Assembly: GCA_947568835.1 (NCBI GenBank)
Contig: OX387610.1
Coordinates: 13,373,001-13,437,000, forward strand
Length of the DNA: 64,000 nucleotides
Direction of reading: 5' to 3'
Origin: Protonemura montana
Taxonomy: Eukaryota > Arthropoda > Insecta > Plecoptera > Nemouridae
Shown: piece by piece, positions 22,720-34,995 of the stretch
How the letters are laid out: every line of letters begins with the position of its first letter
How positions within the stretch are numbered: position 1 is the first letter of the stretch
Translations under genes and position numbers: made by a program
Notes under the pieces: model-generated
Told to the model about the DNA's origin: nothing
Database searches by the model: none
What the model saw: only the letters and a program-made list of their open reading frames with translations

Positions 22720-23300
22720 GTGTACCTGGTGGAAAGGGGTGAGCGTAGGTACGTGAGTTGGCAACACAGCTTAGATGGTCGAGTCGAGACGGGTTGAAAT
22801 GCTGACACCTGACAAGATGGACATGAATCGAACAAAGACCCTCCTGATGGGAAGAGGTTTGGGTAGGTATGTGAGTTGGCAACACAGCTTAGATGGTCGA
22901 GTCGAGACGGGTTGAAATGTTGACACCTGACAAGATGGACATGAATCGAACAAAGACCCTCCTGATGGGAAGGGGTGGGGGTAGGTACGTGAGTTGGCAA
23001 CACAGCTTAGATGGTCGAGTCGAGACGGGTTGAAATGTTGACACCTGACAAGATGGACATGAATCGAACAAAGACCCTCCTGATGGGAAGGGGTGGGGGT
23101 AGGTACGTGAGTTGGTAACACAGCTTAGATGGTCGAGTCGAGACGGGTTGAAATGTTGACACCTGACAAGATGGACATGAATCGAACAAAGACCCTCCTG
23201 ATGGGAAGGGGTGGGGGTAGGTACGTGAGTTGGTAACACAGCTTAGATGGTCGAGTCGAGACGGGTTGAAATGTTGACACCTGACAACATGAACATAAAT
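22720..23300 (+). repeat. 118-bp minisatellite, about 5 units
   Basis: The unit starts AGATGGTCGAGTCGAGACGG and includes TTGACACCTGACAAGATGGA, CAAAGACCCTCCTGATGGGA and TACGTGAGTTGGCAACACAG. Units start near 22772, 22890, 23008, 23126 and 23244. Internal units are almost identical, while both edge units are more diverged, as expected from unequal exchange. The 111-116-codon minus-strand frames here are by-products. Confidence 0.9.
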
Positions 23301-23656
23301 CGAACAAAAACCTTTCTAATTACTAGTTGAAAACATGAAATCCGATGAACCTTAGTTTTTGAAAACACACCACACAATATATTTCTGTTGACCTAGTTAC
23401 ATAGAACTAAACAATTTAATTAAAATGAGTGCCATTATCATTATTAATTCTTGGAATGCGAAATTAAACCAAGAATCAAAATGATAATAAGCTGGATTGA
23501 ACGCATAACTTCCAACACAAAGTAACTTCAAATGCCACACTCAGAGAAGTCTAAGTACCTATCAACCAAAACACGTTCGGTGGTCACGTTATATCGATAC
23601 AGTCACACCTCGTCTAACAGAATTTCACTCAAGAACACGTCAAACACAACCAATCC

Positions 23657-24061
23657 TCAACAACTCACAAAACACCAACAGAAAATAAACGAAACTCCAC
23701 AACGCAACAACCCCGTTGTCACAGAAACTAACAGAAAAGGACAACTCTCGTCCTTTGGCCATCGAAATGATCCAAATGGCATCCAGAACCATTCATCGCG
23801 TACACTTCGGTTGACACCCAGATCTAGTCGACAAGCAAAGGGATCCGCTATGAAAGGGGCTTTAGCAGTGGCATGACTGGTCACAAAACCGCACGTCGAC
23901 CCAGTCCAACGCTTCGCTGCGCTTCTTCGCTGACTATAGATACAAGGATTATGACATGGTCGGTGAATAGGTTCAGGAATATTATCATGTATGTTAACAT
24001 GGGTGACGAAGGATGTGTCGGGGTACGCTGGCTGCTGGTTTTGAAATGCAAATTTGTTCAT
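23657..24061 (-). CDS. Intact 134-codon open frame, hypothetical
   Basis: A true ATG at 24061 opens MNKFAFQNQQPAYPDTSFVT and on to a TGA at 23657. The first ~90 codons look coding (mixed third positions, no low complexity), while the end is rich in Cys, Phe and Val and looks random. It could be a first exon with an internal donor or a single-exon orphan. The complementary 114-codon frame at 23532-23876 is treated as a shadow. Confidence 0.22.
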   Translation of the reverse strand: MNKFAFQNQQPAYPDTSFVTHVNIHDNIPEPIHRPCHNPCIYSQRRSAAKRWTGSTCGFVTSHATAKAPFIADPFACRLDLGVNRSVRDEWFWMPFGSFRWPKDESCPFLLVSVTTGLLRCGVSFIFCWCFVSC

Positions 24062-24497
24062 TAATTTTGATATTTAGCGTTTTGAAAGTGTCGTAAGTTC
24101 ATTTCGGTTAAATTAATACGTAGAAAGTGTAAAATATCTAAAACCTGTTTAGATAAACGTGTGTTGAAAGCTGGTGATTGTAATTGTATTTGCGACTATC
24201 TCGTTTGCTTTGAACGCTGTTCGAATGCCTTTGATCAATTTCAGGGAAGCGTAAAAGTTAGGAAACTACTTTTCCACGATCTAGGCTGACAGCACACTAC
24301 AGCACCTAGCTTTGCAAACAGGAGGAAATAACGTTGGATTCAATTCCATGAAACCCGAGTCAGAAATCACAATGTCATATCATTTATTTGGGACGACAAA
24401 TAATTACAAACTTTACTCTTTTTAGTAAATCGATGCCAAGTGAGGCAGTGATGTTGTTAGTTTTGAGGTTTGGATTAGGAAATGGTTTGGGGTAGAG

Positions 24498-24743
24498 TTA
24501 TCGGTATCCGTGCATGTTTCGGCCACGACTGCGGTTTCCCTTGATTCGCTTCATCATTTGCAGATTTCGAATTGTGGTCTTCCCTCGATTTACGATTCTG
24601 TCTAAGCCGCTAATTTGAGATCGACATGGTCGAACATGTTGGCGGTTTTCCTGTACATCTAGGTGGACACACCTGCTAGGACAGTTCCTCTCCAATACAT
24701 CATGGCTGTCATAAAATGTAGAGGTTCTATTTAGAAGAGTGTG
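24498..24743 (-). CDS. Terminal-exon candidate, basic and Cys-containing, unrecognised
   Basis: An acceptor (AAAAGCTGGCAG) is followed in phase 0 by exactly 82 codons including TAA. It starts HTLLNRTSTFYDSHDVLERN and ends GNRSRGRNMHGYR. Cysteines cluster in NCPSRC and RPCRSQ, and the last 40 residues are strongly basic. Codon use is coding-like. No family is recognised, and an upstream exon on the minus strand (higher coordinates) was not found. Confidence 0.32.
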   Translation of the reverse strand, partial: HTLLNRTSTFYDSHDVLERNCPSRCVHLDVQENRQHVRPCRSQISGLDRIVNRGKTTIRNLQMMKRIKGNRSRGRNMHGYR

Positions 24744-25069
24744 CTGCCAGCTTTTAAAACCGATGTGATAAATGTGAAATTTACGATTATGCTCCAGGAA
24801 TTTATGAACTCAACCTTTCAGACCTTCTCTACTTTTGTCAGTTAATATGAATCGGCAAAGTGCAAGCTCGTTGTTCTCTTTGTCAAACACGAAATTATAT
24901 TTAAAGTTAACTTTCTTTGAAGAAGAAATTTATATTGTCAAAGACAATAATAATTTATTTTTGCAAATAATTTATGTTTCAGTATCGTTATTTCTGTGAT
25001 ACAATGGAATATTTTGTATTTTTAATCTCATATCCAACATATAAAAGCCCTGCCAATCGTTGCCAACCG

Positions 25070-25400
25070 TAAAAAAAACCATGAGCCCCACTTGCATATA
25101 CCGAAAAAAACACTGGTTGTGCCTCAGCGCCATTTTTTTTTGTCAAATATCTTAAAAGTATTTTATTTTATTATAAATAAATATTTTTTTAAATTAAGTT
25201 CAAATTCAAATTAATTTAATTTTCAGAAATTTGTCTTTAAGTTTCCTCACCTTGAAAAAAAAAGGCAAGCATTAATTGTAAATAAAAAAAAAAAAATAAA
25301 AAAAAACCCACCGCCTGCCACCAAGTGTAACCACCACCGGGCACCAATTGTAATGACTAAAAAAAAAAAACTGCTAAAAAAAGCCTTTTCACCAAATAAT
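25070..25400. other. A/T homopolymer-rich intergenic stretch
   Basis: Dense A and T runs; no gene, splice signal or recognised element. Confidence 0.4.
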
Positions 25401-25734
25401 TCATACAAATGTCTCAAAACGGATTTACATGGGACTGACTGACTGTTCCACGTCACACATAAACTAAAAAACAATTTCTAAATCGGTGACGTCCGTATGA
25501 ATAAGTTACGAGACCTGTTCTAACAGTTCGTGCTGCGATCCCAAACGAAGCTTGTGCTCGTGAACAATGGGAAACGGTCGGTGTTCTGCTAATTTCTGGG
25601 TGCATGTCTGGAGGGCTTATCGTGAGCGTCGACCCAACACCGTGTGTTCCCTCGGGAACTGCCGCGTGGTCGGACGTCCTGAATGTAAGCCAGGGGCGTC
25701 GGGAATAACGCGTGGGGTTTGCAAGTGTACAATA

Positions 25735-26105
25735 AATTGATGCCCAAACGCGTTATAATGTTCATAATAATAAAATACCCCGCGCATTGCAAGCGTTTGC
25801 AAATTAAATAAGATTTCATCCTAATACAGCAACGAATCCAATGTCAAATTGGTATTCCAGATCGACAGGCTGTGACGTGATATAGCATCACTAGAATCAA
25901 AGTGACTGTGAGTATTCACAGTCTCGTGGTTCTACTCCTTGGAGAACTGTCATTCTCATCAAATACACTAAAATCCTATCAAAAAGCCAGTGTCCAAGTA
26001 GCTCAATGGTTCAGAGCAACACCCGCGACAGGTGGAGATCGGGGTTCGAGTCCCCGTTTGGGCATTAATTTTTTAGATGGTTATAGTGTTTATAATAATA
26101 AACGC
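25735..26105 (+). mobile_element. tRNA-headed SINE: tail of one copy followed directly by a second copy
   Basis: The tail (GATGCCCAAACGCG, AAAATACCCCGCGCATTGCA, AGATTTCATCCTAAT) ends at 25826, and a new copy begins ACAGCAACGAATCCAATGTC. The second copy contains the tRNA-like body at 25993-26066 (AGTAGCTCAATGGTTCAGAG; TCGGGGTTCGAGTCCCCGTT). It is cut short after GGTTATAGTGTTTATAATAA. Confidence 0.7.
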
Positions 26106-26503
26106 TGTTTTCCGATAATTAATGCACTGGAAGTAACAAAAAAGTTTAAATATAATCTTTCTTTTGGTTTTTTTAATCAACGCAACCAGTTGAAATGATC
26201 GCCCACTTATTAAATTTATTTATATGATAAATCGTTCACACTCAGGTTTTTTTATTTAAAATTAAAATTTTTTTAAATATGACGTTTTTTTTTTCTTAAT
26301 TTTGTTAGCGGTTAAAACTAGTACCTATCCGTCTCGACTAGACTATCGTAGCAGTGTTGCCAACTTACGTGTCCAACCCCCACCGATCTCCGACAGGTAT
26401 ATCCGTGATCTTTGCAAAAATCCAACAATAAATTTGAAAACGAAGCAGAATTAATCAGTTTTGACAACTAGCATGTTTTTATGATTCTCAATATTGGAAT
26501 ATG

Positions 26504-26636
26504 TGTGTCCGGAAAGCTCAGTTGGTAGAGCACCTCACCTGCAATTGGGAGGTCCTGGGTTGGTATCCCTGTTCGGTCGCACATTTTTCCAGTCTAGCGT
26601 CCCTTTCAGAGTATAAATTGTAATAAAGAAAGGGTT
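26504..26636 (+). mobile_element. tRNA-headed SINE, second family
   Basis: GTCCGGAAAGCTCAGTTGGT then AGAGCACC, with GGGTTGGTATCCC and tail GCACATTTTTCCAGTCTAGC, matches the copy in VPS36 intron 5. Its 3' end TAATAAAGAAAGGGTT became the insertion site of the next element. Confidence 0.65.
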
Positions 26637-26963
26637 ACAGCAACGAATCCAACGTCAAATTGGAGTAATTCGAGTTTGACAGGTTGTGACGTGATATAGC
26701 GTCACTAGAATCAGAGTGACTGTGAGTATTCACAGCCTCTTGGTTCTACTCCTCGGAGAACTGTCATTCTCATCAAATACACTAGAATCGTCTCAAAAAG
26801 TCAGTGTCCAAGTAGCTCAATGGTTCAGAGCAACACCCGCGACAGGTGGAGATCGGGGTTCGAGTCCACGTTTGGGCATACATTTTTGAGATGGTTATAG
26901 TGATGTTAATAATAAAATACCCCGCGCATTGCAAGCGTTTGCAATTTAAATAAGAGTTCATCC
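26637..26963 (+). mobile_element. Complete tRNA-headed SINE with 16-bp target-site duplication
   Basis: A perfect direct repeat TAATAAAGAAAGGGTT at 26621-26636 and 26964-26979 frames a 327-bp element. It runs from ACAGCAACGAATCCAACGTC through the tRNA-like body (26811-26880) to the tail CCCCGCGCATTGCAAGCGTT and AAGAGTTCATCC. The tRNA body is flanked by short inverted arms (ACTAGAATCGTCTC and GAGATGGTTATAGT). Target-site duplication of this length is typical of LINE-driven retroposition, so this defines the full length of the family. Confidence 0.8.
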
Positions 26964-26979
26964 TAATAAAGAAAGGGTT

Positions 26980-28174
26980 CTTTATGGAAAATTTATGAAG
27001 GGTAGTTTAGAGTTTTTGACTGAAACATGCGAGTGAAGGTCAAACTGAGATTTACTAGTACTTTTTCACGTTTTTTTTTCTTGTACAATTACTAATTGGT
27101 AATCAAAAAGTGCAAATAGTTTTAATGCAATCATAGACGATTGAATTTCTTCTACAATGCGGATCAAATATTCGTGAGTCAACGCACTGGGCTAATAATT
27201 CAAATAACTTTACTTAAGGGAAAAGAAAGATATTATGATCAACATATTTAATTTATACTTTAAATGTAAAAAATATCTTGCTAGTGAATGTTATGAAAGA
27301 ACACAGTGAAATGCTTGTAGATGGAATTTAATTATATTTTAGAAAAAAATTCAACAACAGGTAATAAATGATATGCAGGTAACGGTTCAGGTTATTCGGT
27401 ACTGTTTTATTTTCCTAGATGGAGATTATAATATTTCCAATCAAAAAAAAATGTTGAAATTGTTTTTAAAGTCTTGTTATTTGCTCTTTATTTTTGTATG
27501 TGCGCAAAGCAAATAGAATTTCTTTACAATTTAAGAAAAACAAATTAAATTCACCAACATTGCTATTGATATTCAGGGAATTGAGCTCAATATGAATATA
27601 GCTTAGCGCTATTTGCCAGAATGATTACATCTTTGCTATGGAAGATTTTCATTAATTTGTCTTTTAGCTATTTTTCTGCTCCTGACGAGAAGAATTTAAG
27701 ATTTACTCTTAACTTAAAGGAGCAAGTTTACCACTGTAGTAGAAAATTCGTTTACCTCCTGGAAAATTCTGAGCACACCTAAAATATTCCTGGAAAATTC
27801 GGGCATAGCGTAGAAAAGAAAGTAACTTTGTGCGTGTCGGGTTTGGTTTGGGTTGGGAGCTGTACGTGGGTAGTGAACCATCATGCTAGATGTGTTTTAT
27901 TTACCTCATTAAAAAACAACATTCACCAGACAACAAAGGGCCTATTTTAGGTGGCGTAATTAAAGAATTCACACATTATCCATGCTTTTCCATTACTCCG
28001 TGGTGAAAAAATTTTTCAGGAATTTGTTCGATTAAAATATCTCGTTGGCCGCTCAATAAATATAAAAAAAGTTTTCATAAAATACACTCAAATTAGGGGG
28101 CCAATTTTTTTCTGTAATTCTTTAAAAAATATTTATTTTATCGTTTTACCGTTAAGAGTTAGAATTTCAACAAA
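26980..28174. other. Intergenic, no feature recognised
   Basis: AT-rich, with no open frames of note and no recognised repeats. Confidence 0.4.
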
Positions 28175-28350
28175 AACTATTAGAACTGGGATTTCTGCTT
28201 TAGTCCTTGATAAAGAAACAGGTACAAGTTACGAAACGTTGGGAAATTTAGTTGTCCTTAGCATTCAAAACCCAGTTTAAAAAGTTTTTATCAAAACTAG
28301 TGCTAAGTTTAGATAAAGTAGACATGAGCTTAAAAACCAGTAGTTAGACA
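28175..28350 (+). mobile_element. Foldback-family copy, one arm
   Basis: ACGAAACGTTGGGAAATTTA, then TTAGCATTCAAAACCCAGTT and GATAAAGTAGACATGAGC match the right arm of the foldback family. No left arm is visible. Confidence 0.65.
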
Positions 28351-28916
28351 TTCATATTTAGGTACAGCGAAACATGTGCTCTTATCTAACGAATTGGCAT
28401 ACGGGTTATACAAAATCAGGTTCTAGTTTCAAATGATTTTGGACAATTTTGGGGCCGGATTCGCATAGCAGAGTTGGATTAAACCCACTCATCTGGAGCT
28501 AAAGTTATTATCCCCATGGAACAAATCATGGAAATCTGTAAACACCGTGTGTATTTGGCTGGTCATCTTTAAACTCCGAGGTTAAGTTAAACTTTGATTT
28601 GTAGATTATCTTTATTTTTGAGCTGCAAGCAACGTTTTGCTTCTTATGAGAAACAATGGGATAAAAGATTTGATTTGTTTACTTTTCGATTGTTTGCAAT
28701 CTTTTGTTTAAGAAATCTGTAAATAATTGCTTGATCCGTCCAATCAGCTCTCAGTTGAAGGGTCTTTGAACCAGAGATATGAAAATAGTTGAGTGAGAAA
28801 ACAAAAATTCTTGAAAAAAATACTGTAAGCATACCCTATTTTGATTGGTGGGACTAGACCATGATGGAACCGAATCACCGCCAGCAATTTTCTTTAAAAC
28901 AAAACAAAGGTCTTAA

Positions 28917-29208
28917 GAAAAACTATTTGAAATGGGTTTTGAATGCTAAGTAAAGGACAACTGAATTTCCCGACGTTTTGTTATATGTACTAGTTACTTC
29001 TTCAAGGGTTATTCAATATTTTATGTGGTTATTTTGTAATTGAAAAATTGTCAGGACTGCTCTTACCCTTGAAGAAGTAGCTAGTACATGTTACGAAACG
29101 TCGGGAAATTTAGTTGTTCATTACTTAGCATTCAAAACCCAGTTGAAATAGTTTTTGTTAAAACTTGTGCTAAGGATAAATCAAGTAGACATGAGTCTAA
29201 AAACCATC
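28917..29208. mobile_element. Foldback element with ~95-bp inverted arms
   Basis: The left arm (TTTGAAATGGGTTTTGAATG; CCCGACGTTTTGTTATATGT; TTACTTCTTCAAGGG) is mirrored by the right arm (CCCTTGAAGAAGTAGCTAGT; ACATGTTACGAAACGTCGGG; CATTCAAAACCCAGTTGAAA) around a ~75-base spacer. The outer end GATAAATCAAGTAGACATGA is common to the family. No transposase is encoded. Confidence 0.8.
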
Positions 29209-32200
29209 AAAAAGAAAAGTCTATTCGAGATACCTAAAAAAACAAAAAAATATATTTGACGTTCTCCATGGCATCTAAAAATTGTTTTAGAGCAAATTTT
29301 TCCTGCAAGCACTTTAACCGTTTGTTTAACAAGAAGCTGCAGCAAATATCAATAACAAGAACTAAACAGGGATTTCCATTTTGAATCCTCACTTTTTTTT
29401 TTAAACGTTGAATAGGTAATGGATTCTGAAAGGATTTTTGAGATAAATTTCAAGAATCTTGCTGAATGCAAAGTACTTAGCAGCAAAAACTGTGCGCTCT
29501 TCAATTGGTATTTTAAAGCAGGTTTCGCATTATTTTCTGCAGGCTTCCTTTTATAAAAGTGATATAATTCAATCAAAATTTAAAAATATTTTAAGTTACC
29601 TGACTATGAACATCAGAACTCTCTAAATAAAAGGAATGTTTCTAGAAATCGAATTCAAAAGCAGGCCAACCGTTTCTCTCAAAACCAATGTCAAACGACC
29701 GTCCATATCTATGATCCTCATCTTTAAACATGAACATGTATATAGCAGCACCAACCGAACCACTCAAGTTACGACCAGACATCATTCAAATCCCAGCCAT
29801 TATACGCCGCATGTGAGAAACTTGATTATTGTTCAGACAGCGAGTTAATATATGGACAAGTTTTAATAATTGGAAGCCTCCATGCAGGAATTAATAATTG
29901 CTTTAACTGCTTGATATACGGGTGTTAGGCACATTGTTTTGCAGAATTGAGCGCTCAAGGGAGGCTGAGATTTAGTAAGGGGATGAGAATTGTTAGGTGA
30001 GTAACGAGACAAATCCTTCCAGAGGAAATCCATGTCAATTGGGACGATGACATCGAGTTTATAGGTAAAGTCAGATGGCCAGCGGTAATGTTAGGCTGGC
30101 AATGCGTGGTAACGGTAGGTGCCACACGATGGCGCTAGTAGCACTCGTTTTCAACAATCAATCGTTTGGTTGGCAGCCAATTGTTTTGTTAACCTATTGA
30201 AATGAATGAAATCATTTCCGTTATTGTGTAGCTAACAAAAGACGACCGTTTCAAAGCGCTCTTTCTGATTTTTGTCACTAGTTCTGGCACAAATTGCTCT
30301 TGGAGACTTTTAAATGTAGTCTTCTTTCGTTGGTATGGACTTAACGGAGAGCAAAAATGCATTTTTGGTCCAGTTTGGCTTGTGCATTTTACAGTTTAAA
30401 AGAGCTTTACAGATTGGCTATTTTAAAAGTCAATGCAGTGACGGCACTGAAATGGCATTATCCGTTTGACAATTAAGAATAAAAAATTGGCTAGAAGCAG
30501 AATTAAAAAAGCGTAACTCTGTATTTCGCTGATCACTGAATTGTGACAGCTCAAAAATCAAAGAATTAAAAATGAACAAGCTTTTCACAGTAGAACGAGA
30601 CATGATTTCCATTTTTTAAATGAAAACGGTGCACTTTTCTAGCAGCTGGATCCAGATTGGATTGATATCGAGTCAGTTGGGTCCGATGGATTCATTAGTA
30701 GCGCCATTAACCGAGCACGACTATAAAATGAACATCGAGGACGTGAAAAAGATATATAGCTGCATGGTTTAATGCATTTATCAGCAATACGGGAGACTTC
30801 GACAAAATGATTGCGTCGTTAGCAAGTGCAGATGTAATTTGTCAGAAAAATAGGAGTGAAAAATAATTTCTAGCAGAATGGTGCACAGCGGAAAATTGAT
30901 AAGCTTCCGCGAGCTCAATTTATCAGCGAATTGATAACAAGTTTATGATAAAGTTGTAGAATAATCATCCATATTTTGTACAAATGAATAGTCACGGTGA
31001 TTGTTTATATTTTTAAATAAACAAATACAATTATGAGGTGAAAAACAAGGTTTTCCATCAATTCCATTTTCGTCAAAGTTCATATTTTCCTCGAATCACA
31101 AAAGCACTTGCTCACCAATTTAACTATAATTTTCGCTACCGTCGCACGGAAAAGCTTTCAAATGTTTTAATATTAGATCCCTTGTTTTTATAAAGTCACC
31201 GCCTCCTGGTTTTCAACACAGCGCAGCCATGTCTTTAACTTTTGTGGTTTTTTTTGTTTTTGCTTCTTTTTTCTACGGTGAAAAAAAAAATTATAATTTA
31301 ATTTTGCAGAGTGCAAAAGTTTGATGAAGTTTAAAATTTAGTCTGTAATTGAATTACTTGTGGCTTTTAAACTGTTGGCGCTTTGGGATAGACACAATGG
31401 GGGCTTGAAAGCGTTTTGAGACCTCATTTTATAGCGACATTTTAACTGTGACAACAACAATTTAGGACAATAAAAGTATAATGAAGGTAAACACTTTGCA
31501 GCAAGGGAAACTGGTTGAACTAAATGATGCCCGATTTCAGCCAAGCTCGAGCTGAAAGACTCACAATGTGTTATTTTACAATCGCTTAGCAATTGTCAAT
31601 TTGGGTAAAACGAGGAAAACAAGACAAAAAGTCTCATGAACAGCTTTTAAATTGAAATAGAATGTTTAGTGATTTAGAAATATGTAACGGTTTAGTCTGG
31701 CATTATTCTCGTTGAATCGAAGAGCGGTTTAACATTTAAGCGTACTTACCTTCTCTACTCTCATTTTTCGTTATTTTTCACTGTAAACGTACACCTTCAT
31801 GCACGTTTTCGGTCACAAAGCGAATAGATTTTGAATGTTTCCTGAAAATTTCATAAAAATCGGTCTGACCGTTTGGCCAGTGAAAGAAAACACAGACATT
31901 TTCAACGCCCATGCAAAAATGTCTTAAACTAATTTATTATATATATCTAATATATTTAATTTAATATAGAATATATTAAAAAATATAAAAAAAAATTACT
32001 GAAAAGTTGTAAAAATTTCTCCCAGCATTGTATTGCAAACGAGCTACAATTTCAATCATAATTTTAACAAATCTTTATCAAAAATAGTCGCAGAACTAAC
32101 CTAACACCACAGAGTTTCAATCCATCGATTGCAATTCACGTTTTTAGAATTTCTGCTTTGCATTTATTTTCACGCTCAAAACCTGACACCAATAAACATT

Positions 32201-32832
32201 TAATAAATAAAATAACATAGATATAAATAAAATTTAATAAATGTTGCAGCTAGCATCGCAACCAAACCAACAATGACCATCTATCAAAAAAAAACACCGA
32301 GAACAAAACACCACTTGCTAGCCACTCAAACTCTGACAAGACCACCATGAGACTCAAGTGCCCAAGATTTCACTTCCCAGATGGCAAACCTCTTCTCAAT
32401 TCAAGTCAACAACAAATTAGCATCTTCAGCAAGCACAATAATATCCACTTCGAGGAGCGGTCATTGTTCTAGATCTGTTTGAACTGCGTCCCACTTGAGT
32501 TTGAGATGAAAGTTATGACACGACAGAAATATACAAGCTTTGTTCACTTGGCACCGACATGTGCAGATCTCATCTACTAAATGGACCACAGTGTCATTGA
32601 CGTGACGTTTGACGAGTTGAAACTCCTGCTTGGGAACGACTCGGGTGGAGATTAAAATCTTCTTAACTGACTCTCGTTTTCAAGGAATAATAGTCTATTA
32701 ATTTGTAAGCCGTCTTTTAAAAATACCTAAGGGAGGGAAGTAAGAAATTCTGGTTTATCATTTCGTTTTGTTAATTTGTGCAGAAGAGAGTTAAGATAAA
32801 ATCTTCTGTACAAAAGTGATGTAGAATATTTA
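29209..32832. other. Long gene-poor stretch
   Basis: No convincing exon. A short piece of the 60-bp-motif family is at 30090-30140 (GTGGTAACGGTAGGTGCCAC). Bases 31800-31900 (ATTTCATAAAAATCGGTCTG and nearby) look like degraded transposon sequence. A donor-like GTAAGTACG on the minus strand near 31745 has no open exon in front of it. Confidence 0.35.
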
Positions 32833-32895
32833 GTAGTAGTACTAGTAGCAGTAGTAGTAGTAGTAGTAGCAGTAGTAGTAGTAGTAGTAGTAGAA
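32833..32895 (+). repeat. (TAG)n trinucleotide microsatellite
   Basis: About 20 TAG units with a few CAG and TAC interruptions. It lies 70 bp before satellite cluster 2 and generates poly-Leu and poly-Tyr spurious frames on the other strand. Confidence 0.95.
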
Positions 32896-32961
32896 CAATT
32901 TCTGAGATAGTAATTTTCGTTGCGAACTTTGTAAACAAAAAAATACTATCAAGCATATGTA

Positions 32962-33514
32962 AATCAATGGTAGATTCAACGTTTGGTAGCCATGGAGATG
33001 CTGAGATCGCCTGACAGAGCTTCTCAATTCTGCTATCTTATGTTACCACGGGTATATCATGGCCTAGCATAGGAGGTTCAATGGTAGATTCAACGTTTGG
33101 TAGCCATGGAGATGCTGAGATCACCTGACAGAGCTTCTCAATTCTGCTATCTTATGTTACCACGGGTATATCATGGCCTAGCATAGGAGGTTCAATGGTA
33201 GATTCAACATTAGGTAGCCATGGAGATGCTGAGATCACCTGACAAAGCTTCTCAATTCTGCTATCTTATGTTACCACGGGTATATCATGGCCTAGCATAG
33301 GAGGTTCAATGGTAGATTCAACGTTTGGTAGCCATGGAGATGCTGAGATCGCCTGACAGAGCTTCTCAATTCTGCTATCTTATGTTACCACGGGTATATC
33401 ATGGCCTAGCATAGGAGGTTCAATGGTAGATTCAACGTTAGGTAGCCATGGAGATGCTGAGATCGCCTGACAGAGCTTCTCAATTCTGCTATCTTATGTT
33501 ACCACGGGTGTATC
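32962..33514 (+). repeat. 114-bp satellite, cluster 2, about 5 units
   Basis: It starts TCAATGGTAGATTCAACG, preceded by AAGCATATG. Units have exact 114-bp spacing (33071, 33185, 33299, 33413). It ends TTATGTTACCACGGGT. Confidence 0.9.
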
Positions 33515-34995
33515 GAGGTCGGTATCATTGGATACGAATAAATATCAAATGACAAACATTCACCTAGTTTTACAACATTTTATCGTCAGCTACTACGATC
33601 AATTTTTTCCGCACTAATTTACCTGATAAAGGTTACCTACATTTGTGTGTTTAATGCGAGAAAACATATTTGTATGGCCTCTTTGTATATGATCTTGGTT
33701 CAGTAAGCTTTATATGGCAAATAATCAATCGTAGCATGCATTTGACTCGATTTCAAATGTTAACTATAAACCGAATGCAAGTGATCGCAGTGCTCTAATT
33801 AGTTTGCCCTCTATTCTAGGTAGACTTGCCTAACCTGATGAATAGAAACCGAGTCAGATTTCCCGCCTGACTTGTTCCAGCTGCAATCAGCTATCCACAA
33901 CGCAGTGTGCAAATTCAATTAGTTTGCCAGCTCTAAAGTCTGCAACGCCGCTTGTAATCGAGTTAAAATCTTCTGAGAGCATCGCCGAAATGGTGTCGAT
34001 ATATATGTTGAGTGAGCGTGGAGATGTTAAAGATGAATTATGTTGCGTCAAATGCAATTAATATTTTCGGGACGAGGGACGGTGCTAAAATCTAGGGCAT
34101 AATTAGTGCACTTGTCTTCGGTGTGTGACTCGGCTTGCGATCCTTTGACGTTCGACGCTTTATTGTCACTTTGCTTGTAGGTTTTTTAGTTTCCTTAAAA
34201 GCTGTTAAAAGATGTTTGAATGGTAAAAAATGAATATAAAATGTTTATGAAGTGAATTTGTTTGAATTTACGGTGCTACTGATGCGAATAAATAGTAAAA
34301 TTAGAGTAAACTCTCTTGAAGAAGAGGAAATACTTTTACTGGTAGAAGCGTTTTTGACCAAATGTTATTTCTAAAAACAATACACAGCGTTGTCGCTGAT
34401 GTCCACCATTAGAATATTGTTCTCGTGCTTTTATAATCAATAAGTAACAATTGTTTATTGTCATAAAATTCTTTCGAATGTACAGACATTTTTAAAGATA
34501 ATGTACAAGCAGCTTACAATACAATGCAATGTAAAATATACCCCTTATTTTCATATACAAATTGTGACAAGATGCTTGGTTTTTAAAGCTATTGCAAGAT
34601 GTTTTTCCACAAATTATTAAATCACATCGGATTTTTTTTATATTAGACTGTAAAATTCTGTCAATATGAAGTCATAGCTGAAATGTTATTCTTGTCTGGC
34701 AGCAGATCGGGAGTCAGTCCTTGGGCAGAAGTCAGTCGTATCTTTCCTCACTAATCTAGTAAAGTGACTGATTTGTAAAAATAACAGTAACACCATCTAA
34801 TAAACATCACTAAATTAAGGAAATGTAGTTCATGTCACGTTAAAAAAATCTAGGTTGTTTCCGTGTTATTTTGCAATTTTACCTTTGCGGTGCTAAAAAA
34901 AAAGGCCAAAAATAACACAAATATACTAAATGTTTTTAAGGCAGTTATTTCCGTTTCCAGCATTGAAAACCAAACAATAATTAAGCATATGCGAG
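33515..34995. other. Intergenic between satellite clusters 2 and 3
   Basis: AT-rich, no gene or repeat recognised. Confidence 0.4.

Noticed and set aside
22668..23239. Several overlapping 111-116-codon minus-strand frames
   Set aside because: They are near-identical, staggered by 118 bp and lie entirely within the 118-bp minisatellite.
25993..26066. Functional tRNA gene
   Set aside because: The anticodon loop lacks U33, the acceptor stem relies on wobble pairs, and the sequence recurs inside SINE copies with target duplications.
32771..33027. Poly-Leu and poly-Tyr minus-strand frames
   Set aside because: They are generated by the (TAG)n microsatellite.
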